Origin: Plenodomus lindquistii
Lineage: Eukaryota > Ascomycota > Dothideomycetes > Pleosporales > Leptosphaeriaceae
Direction of reading: 5' to 3'
Length of the DNA: 64,000 nt
Assembly: GCA_025504975.1 (NCBI GenBank)
Contig: JANUWI010000007.1
Coordinates: 1,116,001 to 1,180,000, forward strand
Positions 12,542-23,982 of this stretch are shown piece by piece. The first letter of the stretch is position 1; every line of letters begins with the position of its first letter. The notes below the pieces were generated by a model. It was not told where the DNA came from, did not search any database, and was given only the letters and a program-made list of their open reading frames with translations. Made by a program: the position numbers and the translations under genes.

Positions 12542-14882
12542 GCTGAAGACTCCGCTGGCTCATGAGCATCCAACCGTCGCCAGCCACATGGGGAAGCTTA
12601 CTGGCGCGTTTCAGCAGGGTCAGTCTCAACCGTGGTTCGACAAGCGAGTGCCAAGGTGACAAAGGCTGCATCAACGGCTCACGGGCGCAGTTGTTTCGAG
12701 GCACTTGCTGCAAGGCAACTCGACCCAGCTATGCTGAAGCCTGAAAAGTGCCGTTACCCTGGACCCTGCTGCACTGCATGAAGCTGCACTCGTCACCCAT
12801 AAATGTATTCGGCCACTCTGACGCTGCCCGTTCCTGCATCTTCAGACATTCAGACACGACGCGTTGGCCGTGGCCGCCACGCCATGCGGCCCCTTTATGT
12901 AGCGTTGGGGCAGCAAGTCCAGACAACCACGCCATGACATGGGTTCATTGCTTGGGAACCATCTGACAAGTGCGAGATCTACCGCGCGGCCGGATTGACC
13001 ATTTACGGACCAACAATACGCCACTGGTAGCCCTCGCTTGAGATTTCTAAGCAGACTCTACTCTACAGTACGGCCGCGACATTCCAACTGGCCAAGGGTG
13101 GCTGGCTCGTTTGAATCAATGCCATCCTTTCAGCGGCATTACGCACACCACTTATTCCCATCACCGCAGCAAATCAGAACCTGCATGTGTTTCGCATGCA
13201 GCTGCCCGCTGAACGTGCTTGGCAGGCGGATCGTTGTCCGCCCTACCGACTGCTATTGAATCCACGGGAGGCTAGACTATAGCCACGTGGGAGACGCCTC
13301 GGTTGAAACCACATCATCACGACCATCTCCATGCGGAGTACGCTTCGAATTAGCGGTGCCCCGCACTGCACACTATCGACTGCACAGTTTTGTAGCATCC
13401 TAAGCAAGGGTTCGCGTCGTTTGATCCTCCGGCACGTCAGATCTTCTGACACATGACGAATTCCTCAGGCACAAGCATGAACGTCCTGCACATGCTCGTC
13501 TCACAACTCAAAGAGTTCCTTCTACCCTCCCGTTACTTCCGGTAACGTGAGAAACCGTTTTAACCAAAGGCAAAATTGTCTTGGGGAATCCAAGTCTTGT
13601 GAAACGAGGAACGATCAAGTACAATTCCATAATGATGCTAATATAGGATACTGGTCCTAAGTACCTACAAGGATCGAAGATTTGTTGCACTCGATTACTA
13701 TCCTGTCTTCATCACATGTAAACCATCGAACGAGTTTACCTACGTTCGAATCAGCGTCAATATCAAGGTCTACTATAGCAATCCATGACGCCTAAGTGGA
13801 CATCTCATGCACGACATTCCCTGCTTTTGAGCAATCCCCGAAACTCTAAGTGGCGAAATCCAGTCTGTTGTGGATCTTGAACGACTCCAGCAAACCTAAC
13901 TGCCGGGGAGATACGAGAGACTTTCCCAGTCCCACCAAAGCACCGGCGTATAAGCCGAAGTTCTATTAGCATAACCATACAGTAACCTGAGACGTTCTCT
14001 TTTCCGTTCTCACATGCGTGCTGAAGTCTTCAGGCTGTTACATATCTGACAGACAGACCCACATGTGTGACGGAAGCATGATCACCGTTGACCCGCAGAC
14101 ACCCCATGTCGCATCCCGTTCGCTTTGAATCCACCCTGGTCCCAGTACATAGCTATCACCGCATCTACTCTACATTACACTGTAGAAACCTAGGAAGACC
14201 TCTTTAGCACCCACCTCACACCAACTAAGCCCATCCCTTACTCTCTCTCGCAAAACCAACCAAACCATAAAATAACTCCAGCCCTCAAACTCAGATAACC
14301 GACTCATTACCTCACTACACAGTAACTCTTCCTCATCCACCACACGACACTACAAACGCAAAACCACACACCCAATCAAGCCTCCCACCTCCCCACCGCC
14401 TCCCAATTCATAAGTTACAATACACTCGCGCGAAGGAGCGGAACGATAAACTCTATTTCCACAACCCCCATGCATGCATGCAAGTCCCATCCCATCCCCA
14501 TGTCCCAGTCAACCAACACCCCAGCCACTCCTGCACCTCGCACAAACAAGGAAAACTACAGAGAAGGAATTACTGAACACAATTATTTTTCCCCCACCCA
14601 CGTGCAAGGAGATGTGATGATATCGCGACGATTGTATATAGGTGTTTGGTAGGTAAAATACCTTTGATTACATGTGCATGAAAGTCCAAGACACGGCTTT
14701 ACCTACATATTCTTGCGATGACTACAGACGACGCTCTGAAATGACATGACCGACGTGTGTAAGATATTGCGGTCAGGAGTACACTTACTTCTAGTTTATC
14801 CCTTCATCTCCCCCATCTAAATGTGAATCTCTTGATCTGAACATCACATTCCCCTCACCACACCCCACACGTTCTAACCACA

Positions 14883-14919
14883 CTCCCCTCCCCTCCCCTC
14901 CCCTCCCCTCCACCCCCTC
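14883..14919. repeat. (CCCCT)n tract, G-quadruplex candidate on the minus strand
   Basis: Five consecutive TCCCC units followed by CACCCCC. The minus strand therefore carries at least five G4 runs separated by one or two bases, a pattern expected to fold into a very stable G-quadruplex. A shorter CCCTC tract occurs at about 1071-1085. Confidence 0.8.
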
Positions 14920-15307
14920 CACATACCCATCCGAACGACAATCACCACGCCGAGACCACGCGCAAGACACAATCCCCTCCCGCAGTCCAATCCACACAGA
15001 TCTAGATTCCAAGCTTGAACCGGGTTCACAACTACACGGATTAGTGTGATTTCTCGCTCCTCTTTCCGCAAACGGGCGGGACGTGTGTATAATATATATA
15101 TATGTACGACTACTTGCCACTTTGGGAGGTGTAGGAGTGGGGTAGATAGAGTATGTGAGATTATCTTTTTATTATTATTATTGTTATTGTGGGCTGTTTT
15201 GATGATGGATAGGATGGCTATCCTGGAGCCTTACGCGGAGTGAGGTGTTGTACTGTGGACGGGGGATGTGGTTGTGTGCTGTGATTGTGATTGTGTGACG
15301 GTGATTG

Positions 15308-15335
15308 TGATGATGATGATGATGATGATGACGAT
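15308..15335. repeat. (GAT)n trinucleotide repeat
   Basis: About eight GAT/TGA units, with one interruption, in intergenic DNA. Confidence 0.85.
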
Positions 15336-15821
15336 GATGGGTGGTGCGCGTGTGCGGTGTTTACTTGGAACGCGATTACTAGTGTTACCTTGGATCAGGG
15401 ATATGACGAGGCGTGGATTCTTGCTCGTCGTGATTACTCTGGGGATCGGGGTGGAGTCTTGGGATGAGGATGAGTGAGGGGGAGTTAATGTGTGAGTGGG
15501 GAGACGGTTGATAGGGGACGAGGGGTCTTGTCAAGTCAATGCATTGCTGTAGTGAATTTGTTTGAATCATAAACTCCCTGTAATAAATGATTGCTTGGAC
15601 AATATGTATGTTGGTTGTAGGATGATTGTCCAGAGTGGTAGCGTAGAGGATCAAGTGGAGAAGTTCTGCATATAGATTCGCCATGGCGTATAGGAGGCAA
15701 AAGCTCATGCCCTGGTGCCACGACTCTCCAAGACTGCACTGTTCATCTTACAGTCTAAAAAGACAGGTGGCACAAATCTGATTCGACGCCAACCATCAGT
15801 CTCAAAGACGGACGTGTCAGT

Positions 15822-16874
15822 CTAAAGTTTCGCTTCCGACTTCAATGTTACCCTCCCACAATCCTTCTCCCTCCAACTCTGCAAATCATTCTTAAACTCT
15901 TTATCCTCATCCAGCCCCTTCCACTCCGTTGATCCATTCTTGAATATATCATCAACATGCTTGTCCTTCCCCCTCATCGTAATACAAGTATAATCACTGT
16001 CCACGTCCCACTCCACACTGAACTTGCCCCCTTCACCCACAACCAACCTCCCCGTATTCCCACACGTCACACACCCCATTCTCCTGTCTGCCCCACCAAA
16101 AAAGTCAATCTTCGCTAAATGACAGTGCGGACACGCGCCCTCGGGCTCTTCCCCAAGATACTTTGCCTCAGCAAACGTCTTCCCAATCTGCCCCGCTACA
16201 TTGCGTCCCAGTGTCCGCGCACGCTCAACAATCTCATTGCCCTTTGATCGCAGCACCGCTCCAGGATTTGCCTTGCCGCTGAAGACAACCTGATCCACGA
16301 CCTTGGCATGCAACCCCGCGACCATCAAATGCAGCGGCGGCAGCGCCATTGTGAATTGATCGGGCGTCGTACTCGCGCCCACCGCCATGAACGCTGCAAC
16401 ACGTGGTTTAAGCAGTCGTGGATCAACGGACATATGTGCATATCTCCCCTCTTGCTTCTTGTTCGCTTCTACAATGCGTGTCGCGAGCGCAACATCGGTG
16501 TACGGTCCTAGCAGGGTATCGAGCAGTGCCTTTAGCGGCCCAGCAGGCTGGTGACTGTACACGGCTGTGGAGAAGACCAGCGCATCTGCGTCGAGGATGG
16601 CGTTGAAGATTGTGGGTCTGTCGTCGATTACTGCATCTTTTTTATCGGCATCGTTTTCGTTGTCGCCGCGGTGGTTGTTGCTTGCATTTGTACCCACAGA
16701 GATATCAGGCGCATTTTCCAGGGGCGCAGGGTTCCGCGGAAAGGATACAGAGGGGACGTGGATCCAGGATGTTGTTATTGAGGGGTCTTGTTGTTGGGCG
16801 GAGAGGAGGGCGGCTTTGAGGAGGATCTCAGAGTTTCCGCCTTTGGAGCCGTTGGCTAGGCCGAGGATGTGCAT
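15822..16874 (-). CDS. NADPH-dependent FMN reductase-like (flavodoxin-fold) protein
   Basis: Single-exon gene of 350 aa. The N-terminus, ILGLANGSKGGNSE, fits the flavodoxin-like FMN phosphate-binding loop of the NADPH-dependent FMN reductase family. It is followed by a helix and by the ADALVFSTAVYSHQPAGPLKALLD stretch (as two motifs, VFSTAVY and PAGPLKALLD), typical of flavin-contacting loops in this fold. An insertion rich in N and D (about residues 60-85) separates the first two beta strands. The C-terminal third adds two CxxC pairs (CPHC and CVTC, about residues 250-280), which look like a small zinc ribbon and are not part of the basic fold. It probably transfers electrons from NAD(P)H to a substrate via bound FMN; the substrate is unknown. 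The start chosen is the first ATG directly before the flavin-binding loop. Confidence 0.75.
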   Translation of the reverse strand: MHILGLANGSKGGNSEILLKAALLSAQQQDPSITTSWIHVPSVSFPRNPAPLENAPDISVGTNASNNHRGDNENDADKKDAVIDDRPTIFNAILDADALVFSTAVYSHQPAGPLKALLDTLLGPYTDVALATRIVEANKKQEGRYAHMSVDPRLLKPRVAAFMAVGASTTPDQFTMALPPLHLMVAGLHAKVVDQVVFSGKANPGAVLRSKGNEIVERARTLGRNVAGQIGKTFAEAKYLGEEPEGACPHCHLAKIDFFGGADRRMGCVTCGNTGRLVVGEGGKFSVEWDVDSDYTCITMRGKDKHVDDIFKNGSTEWKGLDEDKEFKNDLQSWREKDCGRVTLKSEAKL

Positions 16875-17829
16875 TTTCGTGGTGTTTTGAAGAGTAATGG
16901 GGAGATGGGTATGGGGTAGAAGATACGTACATTTCAGCGTTTTTAGGTACTGCAGTGTGTATGTACTATGAGAGCATGTGGTGGGAGTGGTGGACGCTAG
17001 TCAAGTCTCCCGATGTGGAGGAGCTCTCCCGTCTGTACCCCAGATTCCTCAGGTTCGTATTGACTCTTGCAATTGCGGAGACGTCGGAAGGCATGATTGG
17101 ACTTTGGGTCGGGTAAGCATCGGCGCTAGATATGCCACCGCTTGTGGAGCATATGTAGCTGAGTCAAACGTAGAAGCGGAATGGAAAGACGGGTGTTGAG
17201 TGGTGTTGGTGAGGAACAATGATGCAAAGCGCAGGCGTGTCCTCGGTGTGCAACACAATAAATCAATATGCCACCAGTTAGTACTGTGGCCGAATGAGAC
17301 AATACTGTCCCCACATCAACGAGCATCTTGCATTGCTTCGGGCGCAGTGACAAGAAATTGCAGATCGTTTGAGGCGCCACAAAAGTCGGCAAATGAGCAG
17401 ATCGAGCAACAATTCATATCAAGGAGATAGTGGTATTATCCTAACAACAGATTACAATCAACATAAGGGCTGGCTCAGTCAGACACAGACGTCCAGAATA
17501 CATCATCCACCACATCAATCTCCCCTAATCCCAGTCCTATGAGCCCCTCCTCGGCCTCATAGCCCCTACGCTAGCAAACTTGTCTTGCAAGTCTGTCTCT
17601 TCTCCTCCACACTCAGTTGGCGGGTATGGCAAGCACCCCTCATCGATCAAGTAACGCAAGAAGACCCGCGAGGGGATACATGGTGGCGAAAGGAAAAAGG
17701 GTTTCAAGGAGAGTACGAAGTGTATAACTCCTTCACCGACGCCAAAATTGAAGTAAGGAAACGGGCATCAATGCTAATCTCGTGGTTAACCGCTAATGAT
17801 AGCAAACATCAAGAAGGGGGTATATAGGC
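16875..17829. other. Intergenic region between two minus-strand genes
   Basis: About 950 bp between the flavoprotein start and the DENN gene stop. It should hold the flavoprotein promoter and the DENN gene 3' untranslated region. No further gene is supported. Confidence 0.5.
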
Positions 17830-20725
17830 CTATCGCACATTTCGGACAGCGTGGGTTGGTCTCGCAAGCGGCGTCTGTGCGTACTTGGAGACGGGAACCA
17901 TGTCGGCGGACAGATCGCTGTTGCCGTCTACATCATCTTCGTCTTCGAGAATGCGGGTAGGGACCTGAGCGTCGTGTGAACGGTGCTGGAGGCTGTGTCG
18001 GTCTGGCGTTGTCGAGGCGCTGGCCATTGACATTGAGGTACTTGACCTGTGGCTTAGGTCTGGTGTAGGAGGGATACTTGATCCACGGTTGGGCCGAAGC
18101 ATGTCCTCGTCACCGTACTCGCTACCCACAGTGGACTGCGCACGACCTCCGTGAGATGAGAGCTGGCCAACACTGCTGCGGCGTTCACTTCGCTCGTCAT
18201 CCTCTGTGTCTGCGCGCTGTGCGAGCTGTAGACCCTCGACTGCGGCGGCACATTGCTCCGAGATGTTTCGGATGATGTATGCGATGGCGTCGGTCTTGTC
18301 GCGCAACACACGGTCGGCGACGTCAACCATGGACTGATTTGAAAATCGCTTTGAGTTGCGTGCCGGGCTATTGTGGAGACGATGCTCCATGTCGGGTGTG
18401 ACATCCTCGCCATCAAGATGTGTGCCTTGCGCCGTGCTTACTCTTGAGTCGTTGCGGCTGTCAACACCAGCTACACCGCGAATAGTGCCAACCTCGGACT
18501 GGTCCTTTGCTGTTGTGGCGGCGCCAGTCTCCGCATCTTCAAAGTCCTCATCCTCCTCAGGCACGTCTTCGAAGCCAGCGTCCATGTAGTTTGAAACGTC
18601 ATCCTGGTTCAGAGACTTGACAATGTGCTCCATGTGGTGGGTCTGGCCCTCGATCAGCGCGCGAAGGTGGAGTACCACGCGTTGAGTCTCATCACGCTGG
18701 CGTATAATGGCGCTGTTGGTGTGCTGGAGGGCAGAAAGCTCCTTCTTATTCCTCTTCCTCTCGCGCTCCAGCTCCTCAGCGATCTCTTGTTGCAGAACAA
18801 GCGCTTCAAGAGCATCATCGCGTTGCTTCTCAGTACCAGAGAGTCGGATGGTAAGGCGTGCAGCATCATCCTTCTGCTGGTCAATGAGACTAGACAAGCG
18901 ACGGTTTTCACGCTTGTGGTTCTCGATCTTGACCTTGAGATCCTGGGTCTCCTTTGTGAGAGCCTCGGCGAAAGCTTGAAACTTGAGGAACTGTTGCTTC
19001 CAGCTCTCCAGCTCTTCAACCAAGAAGTTGTTGCGCTTAGAGACTTTGGATAGCTCCGTGTCCATGCGACCTTTAAGGTTGATGAAGTCTTGCCAGGCCT
19101 CCTGAGCATCACGAGAGTACTGGTTGCGCTCTCGCACAATCTCGTTCAAGTGACGCATAGACACCTTGGTCATCAAAGGTTTTTTCACAGATCCACCGAA
19201 AATAGCCTTCATACCAGAATTACGACCCTGCCATACATGGTTAGCTTTGTGGACAAGTCACCCCTGTACGTTGGGATACCTACTAGCTTCTCGCACACGT
19301 GGTCCATGACCGACATGACCGCATCTTGTGCCCACCATTCAGGGTCCTGGACACTCTCCACTTCGCCACGCATCACGATGATTTGTCCAGCTGGGATCAG
19401 CTTGCCGCCACCGTAAGCCGATCGCAGATGCTGTGGTACACCCGTTGGGGCCACCTCACCATTGAGGGCTTGTGTGAGACGGGTGATCATCTTGGTCCTT
19501 TGACCAGCCGTCAATGCGGTGGGCGGGCTGGAAGTCAGAACAAAATTGCGGTCCAAGTCAACGACAAGGGCGTCGGTGGGCGCGGTGAAAAGCGAGCGGC
19601 ATTCCGATGTGACACCAAGGATGTAGGGGCCAGGCTCCTGCACCAGATCTTTGACATGACGGGCATGGACCATGGGTACGTACAGACCACTCCACTCGTA
19701 TACCCTGACGCAGAAACGTACTGTTTCAGCAGCGATGGTAAGCATAGCGGGGTAGTGACTTGTGAAGATGATTCGTCGAGTTGGTGACACTGCAGCCTCT
19801 ATCACACCAACGATATTGGGTATCGAGAGGCAAGTGAACAGCGGCCACATCGCGAAGTTCTGGAAACCAGTAGGCGATGAAGGGAACTGGTAGCACAAGG
19901 CATAGTCCTTCATGTCGATTCGGACCAAGTCGTTCAACCGGGGTGCTGGGAAGCTCAAAATGCGAGACACTTCCTCAGCATGGAACAAGTTCGTGGCTTT
20001 GTTCCAGTGGATCCACATGCCGCGAAGGTAATCGCCGAGTAGGTTGTACAAGGGATATCGGGAAAGAAAGCTGAGGCAGTACGGGATCCAGTATGTCTCA
20101 TCTGGGCTGTCGAAGAAGTCGGGCTCGATGCGCTTGCGCAAGTCACGAATGGTCTCAGCACGCTTCTCGTCAGCGCGCGACCACACGCGGAGCGCAATAC
20201 CGTAAAGAGTGTGTGAAGAGTCTTGCTGTAGTACAAATGAGTGGTGCACGCAGTGTGGCTGGCTCCTGCCAGTGCAGATCTCGACGTCGTGGGGAAAGCA
20301 TGCCTGTGGACAACGGGTTAGCGTTTAGAATACAAGGGCCTTGTCTAATGCTATCATACCCGCATGGCAGCATGGAGAGATCTTGCAATATCATTGTCCT
20401 GCTCCAACCTAGGACTGCTGCCCAAGATTTCAGGAAGCCAGAATGTTCCTACAGCGCCCTTCATGTGTCCAATCTTACCCTGCGCGGGAGCAGGTGCCTT
20501 CACCCATTGTGAGGGTTCACGACCCACACCACACACCATGTACGCATGTGTGAGTGTCTTGGGGCTCTTCGCGCCCTGCTTGACGTTCAACGTTGATGGA
20601 AGTGGTTGGGTGATTCGCGAGTGGAGAGAGGAGGTACGGCTGGGGATGATGAGGCTGTGGTCCGTATTGTCCCTGGTGGGTGGTCGCTCGCCGGTGCGAG
20701 GACGCAGGCTCAGTGAGGGAGCCAT
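17830..20725 (-). CDS. DENN-domain protein with C-terminal coiled coil (putative Rab GEF)
   Basis: DENN proteins activate Rab GTPases by nucleotide exchange and act in vesicle traffic. Three exons in one frame (20725-20360, 20303-19284, 19227-17830) give 927 aa. The first exon holds a basic, serine-rich N-terminus and the start of the upstream DENN part. The second carries the core, with YWIPYCLSFLSRYPLYN, PAMLTIAAETVRFCVRVYEWSGL and DALVVDLDRNFV (quoted in parts), matching the cDENN alpha/beta pattern. The third has a charged coiled coil (about residues 480-680), an acidic patch (DVPEEDEDFEDAE) and a serine-rich tail. Introns have good branch points (CGCTAACC and GCTAACC). The partner Rab cannot be told from sequence. 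Confidence 0.82.
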
Positions 20726-22676
20726 TGCAGAGATGGGAAGTCGATATTATGGTTTTGCTGTGCGAGTATAGACTTTGCGGCACGAGTACGGATAAATCCA
20801 AAAGCTACTCAAGATGGCTATAACAGAAGTGACATGTAGAAAAGTACTGGAGGTATCCAAAGGGCAGACCGCGGGGACCAGGCGAGACGAGGTACAGTTA
20901 CGCACTCGGTCAGTTGAGGGCCCTGGAATTACCTTGCCGCGGATACGCAGTGAGGAGTAACTGCAGCAAGGGGAACATGGAGGGCGGGCATTGGCTTCTT
21001 AGCACCTCTGCCACAACGCCCTCGAAGCTCGGGCTAGAGCTTGGGGAGAGTCTTGCGCTAGGCATGGGTAAGCATCACAAGTTTCGGTTAAGGAGATTGG
21101 CAGGGACATGCTGCCAATCCGGTGTTGTGACTGGGGTCCGCCTCCGAGCATGGTACACCAGTCCTGTCAGGAGGCGTTACTCTTCCGCATCCAAATAACG
21201 GCTCGACTCTGGTTTCCCGGCCCCGGACAATGGCACAAGGAAGCGCAATGAAAGTTAGTTGCGCGTCTGCGAGACGGAGCTGAGATGCAGATGAGATTAC
21301 GACTCTGCGCAACGTGGTGGTCGCAGGTGTCAAAGTACATGTCCCGAGAGCCGTGGCTTTGGCACCACGGTCCACGACTCGATCAGTCGGAGCCTGCGCC
21401 GGCCTGAGCGTGCGGGCCTCCGCTGGTGGCATTAGTGCCGTATAATGGCCCTATGCCAAATGCCCATTTGGGAAGCATTTGATTCAGTCGCAAGCCTCTG
21501 TGCACACAACCTGCTGCGCGCCTACGAAGGCTGTCTGCAATGTGCATCCTCACAGCAACGTGCATGAACGAGCTTCCCGCACACGCAGCGCCAGTCGTCC
21601 AGATCAGGCAGCGTCTACTTGTTGGCGAGAATCTGCCCCCTATTGGCCATTGGATGTCGTGGGTCGTCGACTGGTGCTGCACTGATCGACATTGGAAGGT
21701 GTCAAGCACATGCTCGGTCTTCCGACGAAGACTTTTCGCAACGTCGGTTCGAAGATGCGCCGCACTCTAGAAGCGCGATCCCGGCGGCTTGCAGTAGTTT
21801 TCCATCGTCCCCAACTTCCAAAGCTTTCGTCCGCTGACGATTGCGGAGTACCAGATCTATCTGCATTGCTGAAACACCGATCAATACGCGTCTTGAAAGG
21901 GCATCGGGAAGTATCGCCCACCTTCCTGTTGGCTGGAAGTTTATTGTGTGATTCTAATTTACTTTCTTACTGCGAGATTTTCCAAGCGCATAGCTCGGAA
22001 GTCTGTGCTGCCATATTTGAGTGCGATCGCCACCTGGAGTCCTGTACAAACCCGATAGCTGATAAGGTGTGGGGATTTACTCGTTGCCTTGAAGAGGGGA
22101 TCTCTGTTTTGGTGGTCGAGAGGACCAAAGTCCAGTACCCGCGCACGGCGATTGGAAGTTGCTTTTGTATGCCTTTCAGAGCGCCTTGCATAACTACACA
22201 ATTATTTATCGCGATATGGCGGACCGTTGCGAGAGCAAAGTCAGGGATCGATGAACGGTCGTAGCTCTAGTGGAGAGGCTGGCCGCTACACCATTGGAGG
22301 TCTCTTTGTGGCCTGACCAGATTCTTCCGGGCTCATAAGTTGTGGTCGATGCTCCTGTGGCTTGCATGATTTTATGATTTTTTGTGTTTGTTGTCGTGAC
22401 TGATTGGATGAGGCCGAGAAGCCGCGATCTACTATGGTTTGCAGCTACCAGACTTTTTCCGCTCCGCCAAGAGCTCAGCTGTCGACCACCACCACCGGGA
22501 CAAGGTCCGTAGCACAAGCGCATACAGTGCCACACTGAATCTCGGGCATGACCGTTGTGCTCTTTGATTAAATATCCGCCAATCGAGCAACACGGGACGA
22601 CAACGGCAGCTAGACACTATCATTAACAGGAACAACGAGGTTCGGATCAAAGGCGCGCGCACTATCGCAAGCCAAG
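20726..22676. other. 2-kb intergenic region between divergent DENN and BCD1 genes
   Basis: Holds both promoters. A 190-codon plus-strand frame at 21692-22264 (first ATG near 21707) is the longest here. It has no recognisable motif and is overlapped by antisense frames, so I do not call it a gene. Confidence 0.45.
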
Positions 22677-23982
22677 ATGACTGAGGAGACATTACTGAGT
22701 GATCTTTGCAGCATCTGGTATGTACTTTCTATAGATGCATTTTTACGCTGCGATCGTATTGCTTCACGCAGTGGTCATGCTCCAATGAGACAATCCAACC
22801 ACGTAACGCTAACACAACCAGCAACATCAATAAATCCAAGTACTGTTGTCCGGGCTGTGCCGCACGTACGTGCTCCTTGCCATGCTATAAGCGTCATCAG
22901 CAATGGGCACAATGTTCTGGCAAACGCGATCCAACAAAATTTGTTAAGAAATCTCAGCTAGTCACGCCAGCAGGCATTGATCATGACTTCAACTTTCTAA
23001 GCGGCATCGAACGAGACCTTGAGAAGGCAGAGCGTGCTGTTAGCGCTACCACGGACGATCCATCAGAAAGCAGTGCAAAGCTTCATCATGGTAAGATTAA
23101 CTACCATCGTCTCGAGGCAGCTGGTGTCAGAGTTATTCGAGCGCCTCAAGGCTTGAGTAGACAGCGAGAGAACAAGTCTCACATCTCGAAGAACAAGTCA
23201 GGCTTCCACTCGTTCGCCTAGGCATTGGGCTAACATTTGTATTTAGACGAAATATTGTTTGGACTGTCGAATGGTTCGATGAGAGTAGAAAACGTGTTCT
23301 GACAGAAACATCATCAACTACGTACATCAAGAATGTCAATCCTTTCTGTCAGCGCACCGATCAGCACAAGAGCAAGAGAAGGAAGCTTGCCAGCGGTGCG
23401 TCCCAAAATGTAGAGGAACCAACAAAGGAGACGGACGCACAGTCACCAGGCAAGATCGACGATAAGCCAAGAGAAGGAAAAGAGATACTGGAGCAGTCGG
23501 CTTCGGAGGCAAGAGACTTGTCAGTCAGTCAAAGCCAGTATGCCGATACTAATGACAAGATGGAGACCATCTTAGATCATGACAGCAATGCACAAGCGAC
23601 GGCGACTGAGAGCCATCAACAGTATCGTTTCTACCTACTTCGACCGCGGACCAGTTCAACCCGCCACGTCCTAATTCCACTCGACACATCACAGCCACTC
23701 TGTGAGAACCTCAGAGGCCACACTGTGCTCGAGTTCCCCACAATCTACGTCTTCGCCGCCTCTACATCGCAGCTCCCTGACACATTCATGCTAGAAGAAG
23801 ACTACATCAAGCAGGAAGGCGAAGAACAGAAGGAATTTGACGAACTTCTCCAGGAGCTTGATCCTGAGATTCTGAAGCGCTTGAAGGAAGACGGACCAGC
23901 ACGAGATGATGAACGGGAAGCGGAAGTGGACAGCAAACGCATCCTCGACGTGCTCAAACAAGATCTCAGTGGTGCATTGTAG
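22677..23982 (+). CDS. BCD1: Box C/D snoRNP assembly factor Bcd1 (HIT zinc finger)
   Basis: Bcd1 is a nuclear factor needed for stability and assembly of box C/D snoRNAs. Three exons (22677-22717, 22822-23196, 23247-23982) give 383 aa, close to the yeast protein. Residues 11-50 form a zf-HIT finger: CSIC, then CCPGC, CSLPC, the YKRHQQW helix and a final C. The first Cys pair is split from the rest by intron 1. The middle has the family block RNIVWTVEWFD, and the C-terminal half contains FYLLRPR, the conserved region before an acidic helical tail. Intron 2 uses an unusual donor, GTCAGG, but the branch point GCTAACA and the acceptor TTTAG are good. Joining there restores the family sequence. 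Confidence 0.9.

Larger units (their letters stand above)
11696..15821. other. 4.1-kb gene-poor region
   Basis: Upstream of the kinesin start and downstream of the flavoprotein gene. It contains GC-rich sequence with GCAGTGCA-type direct repeats near 11880-11925, four ATGCAA units near 12517-12541, pyrimidine-rich DNA at 14200-15000, an (AT)n patch near 15090 and a GAT-rich repeat near 15308-15335. The open frames are short, overlap on both strands and match nothing I recognise. A promoter for the kinesin gene is expected in the first kilobase. Confidence 0.5.

Noticed and set aside
21692..22264. 190-codon plus-strand frame between DENN and BCD1
   Set aside because: No motif, no clear start context, and antisense frames of similar length overlap it.
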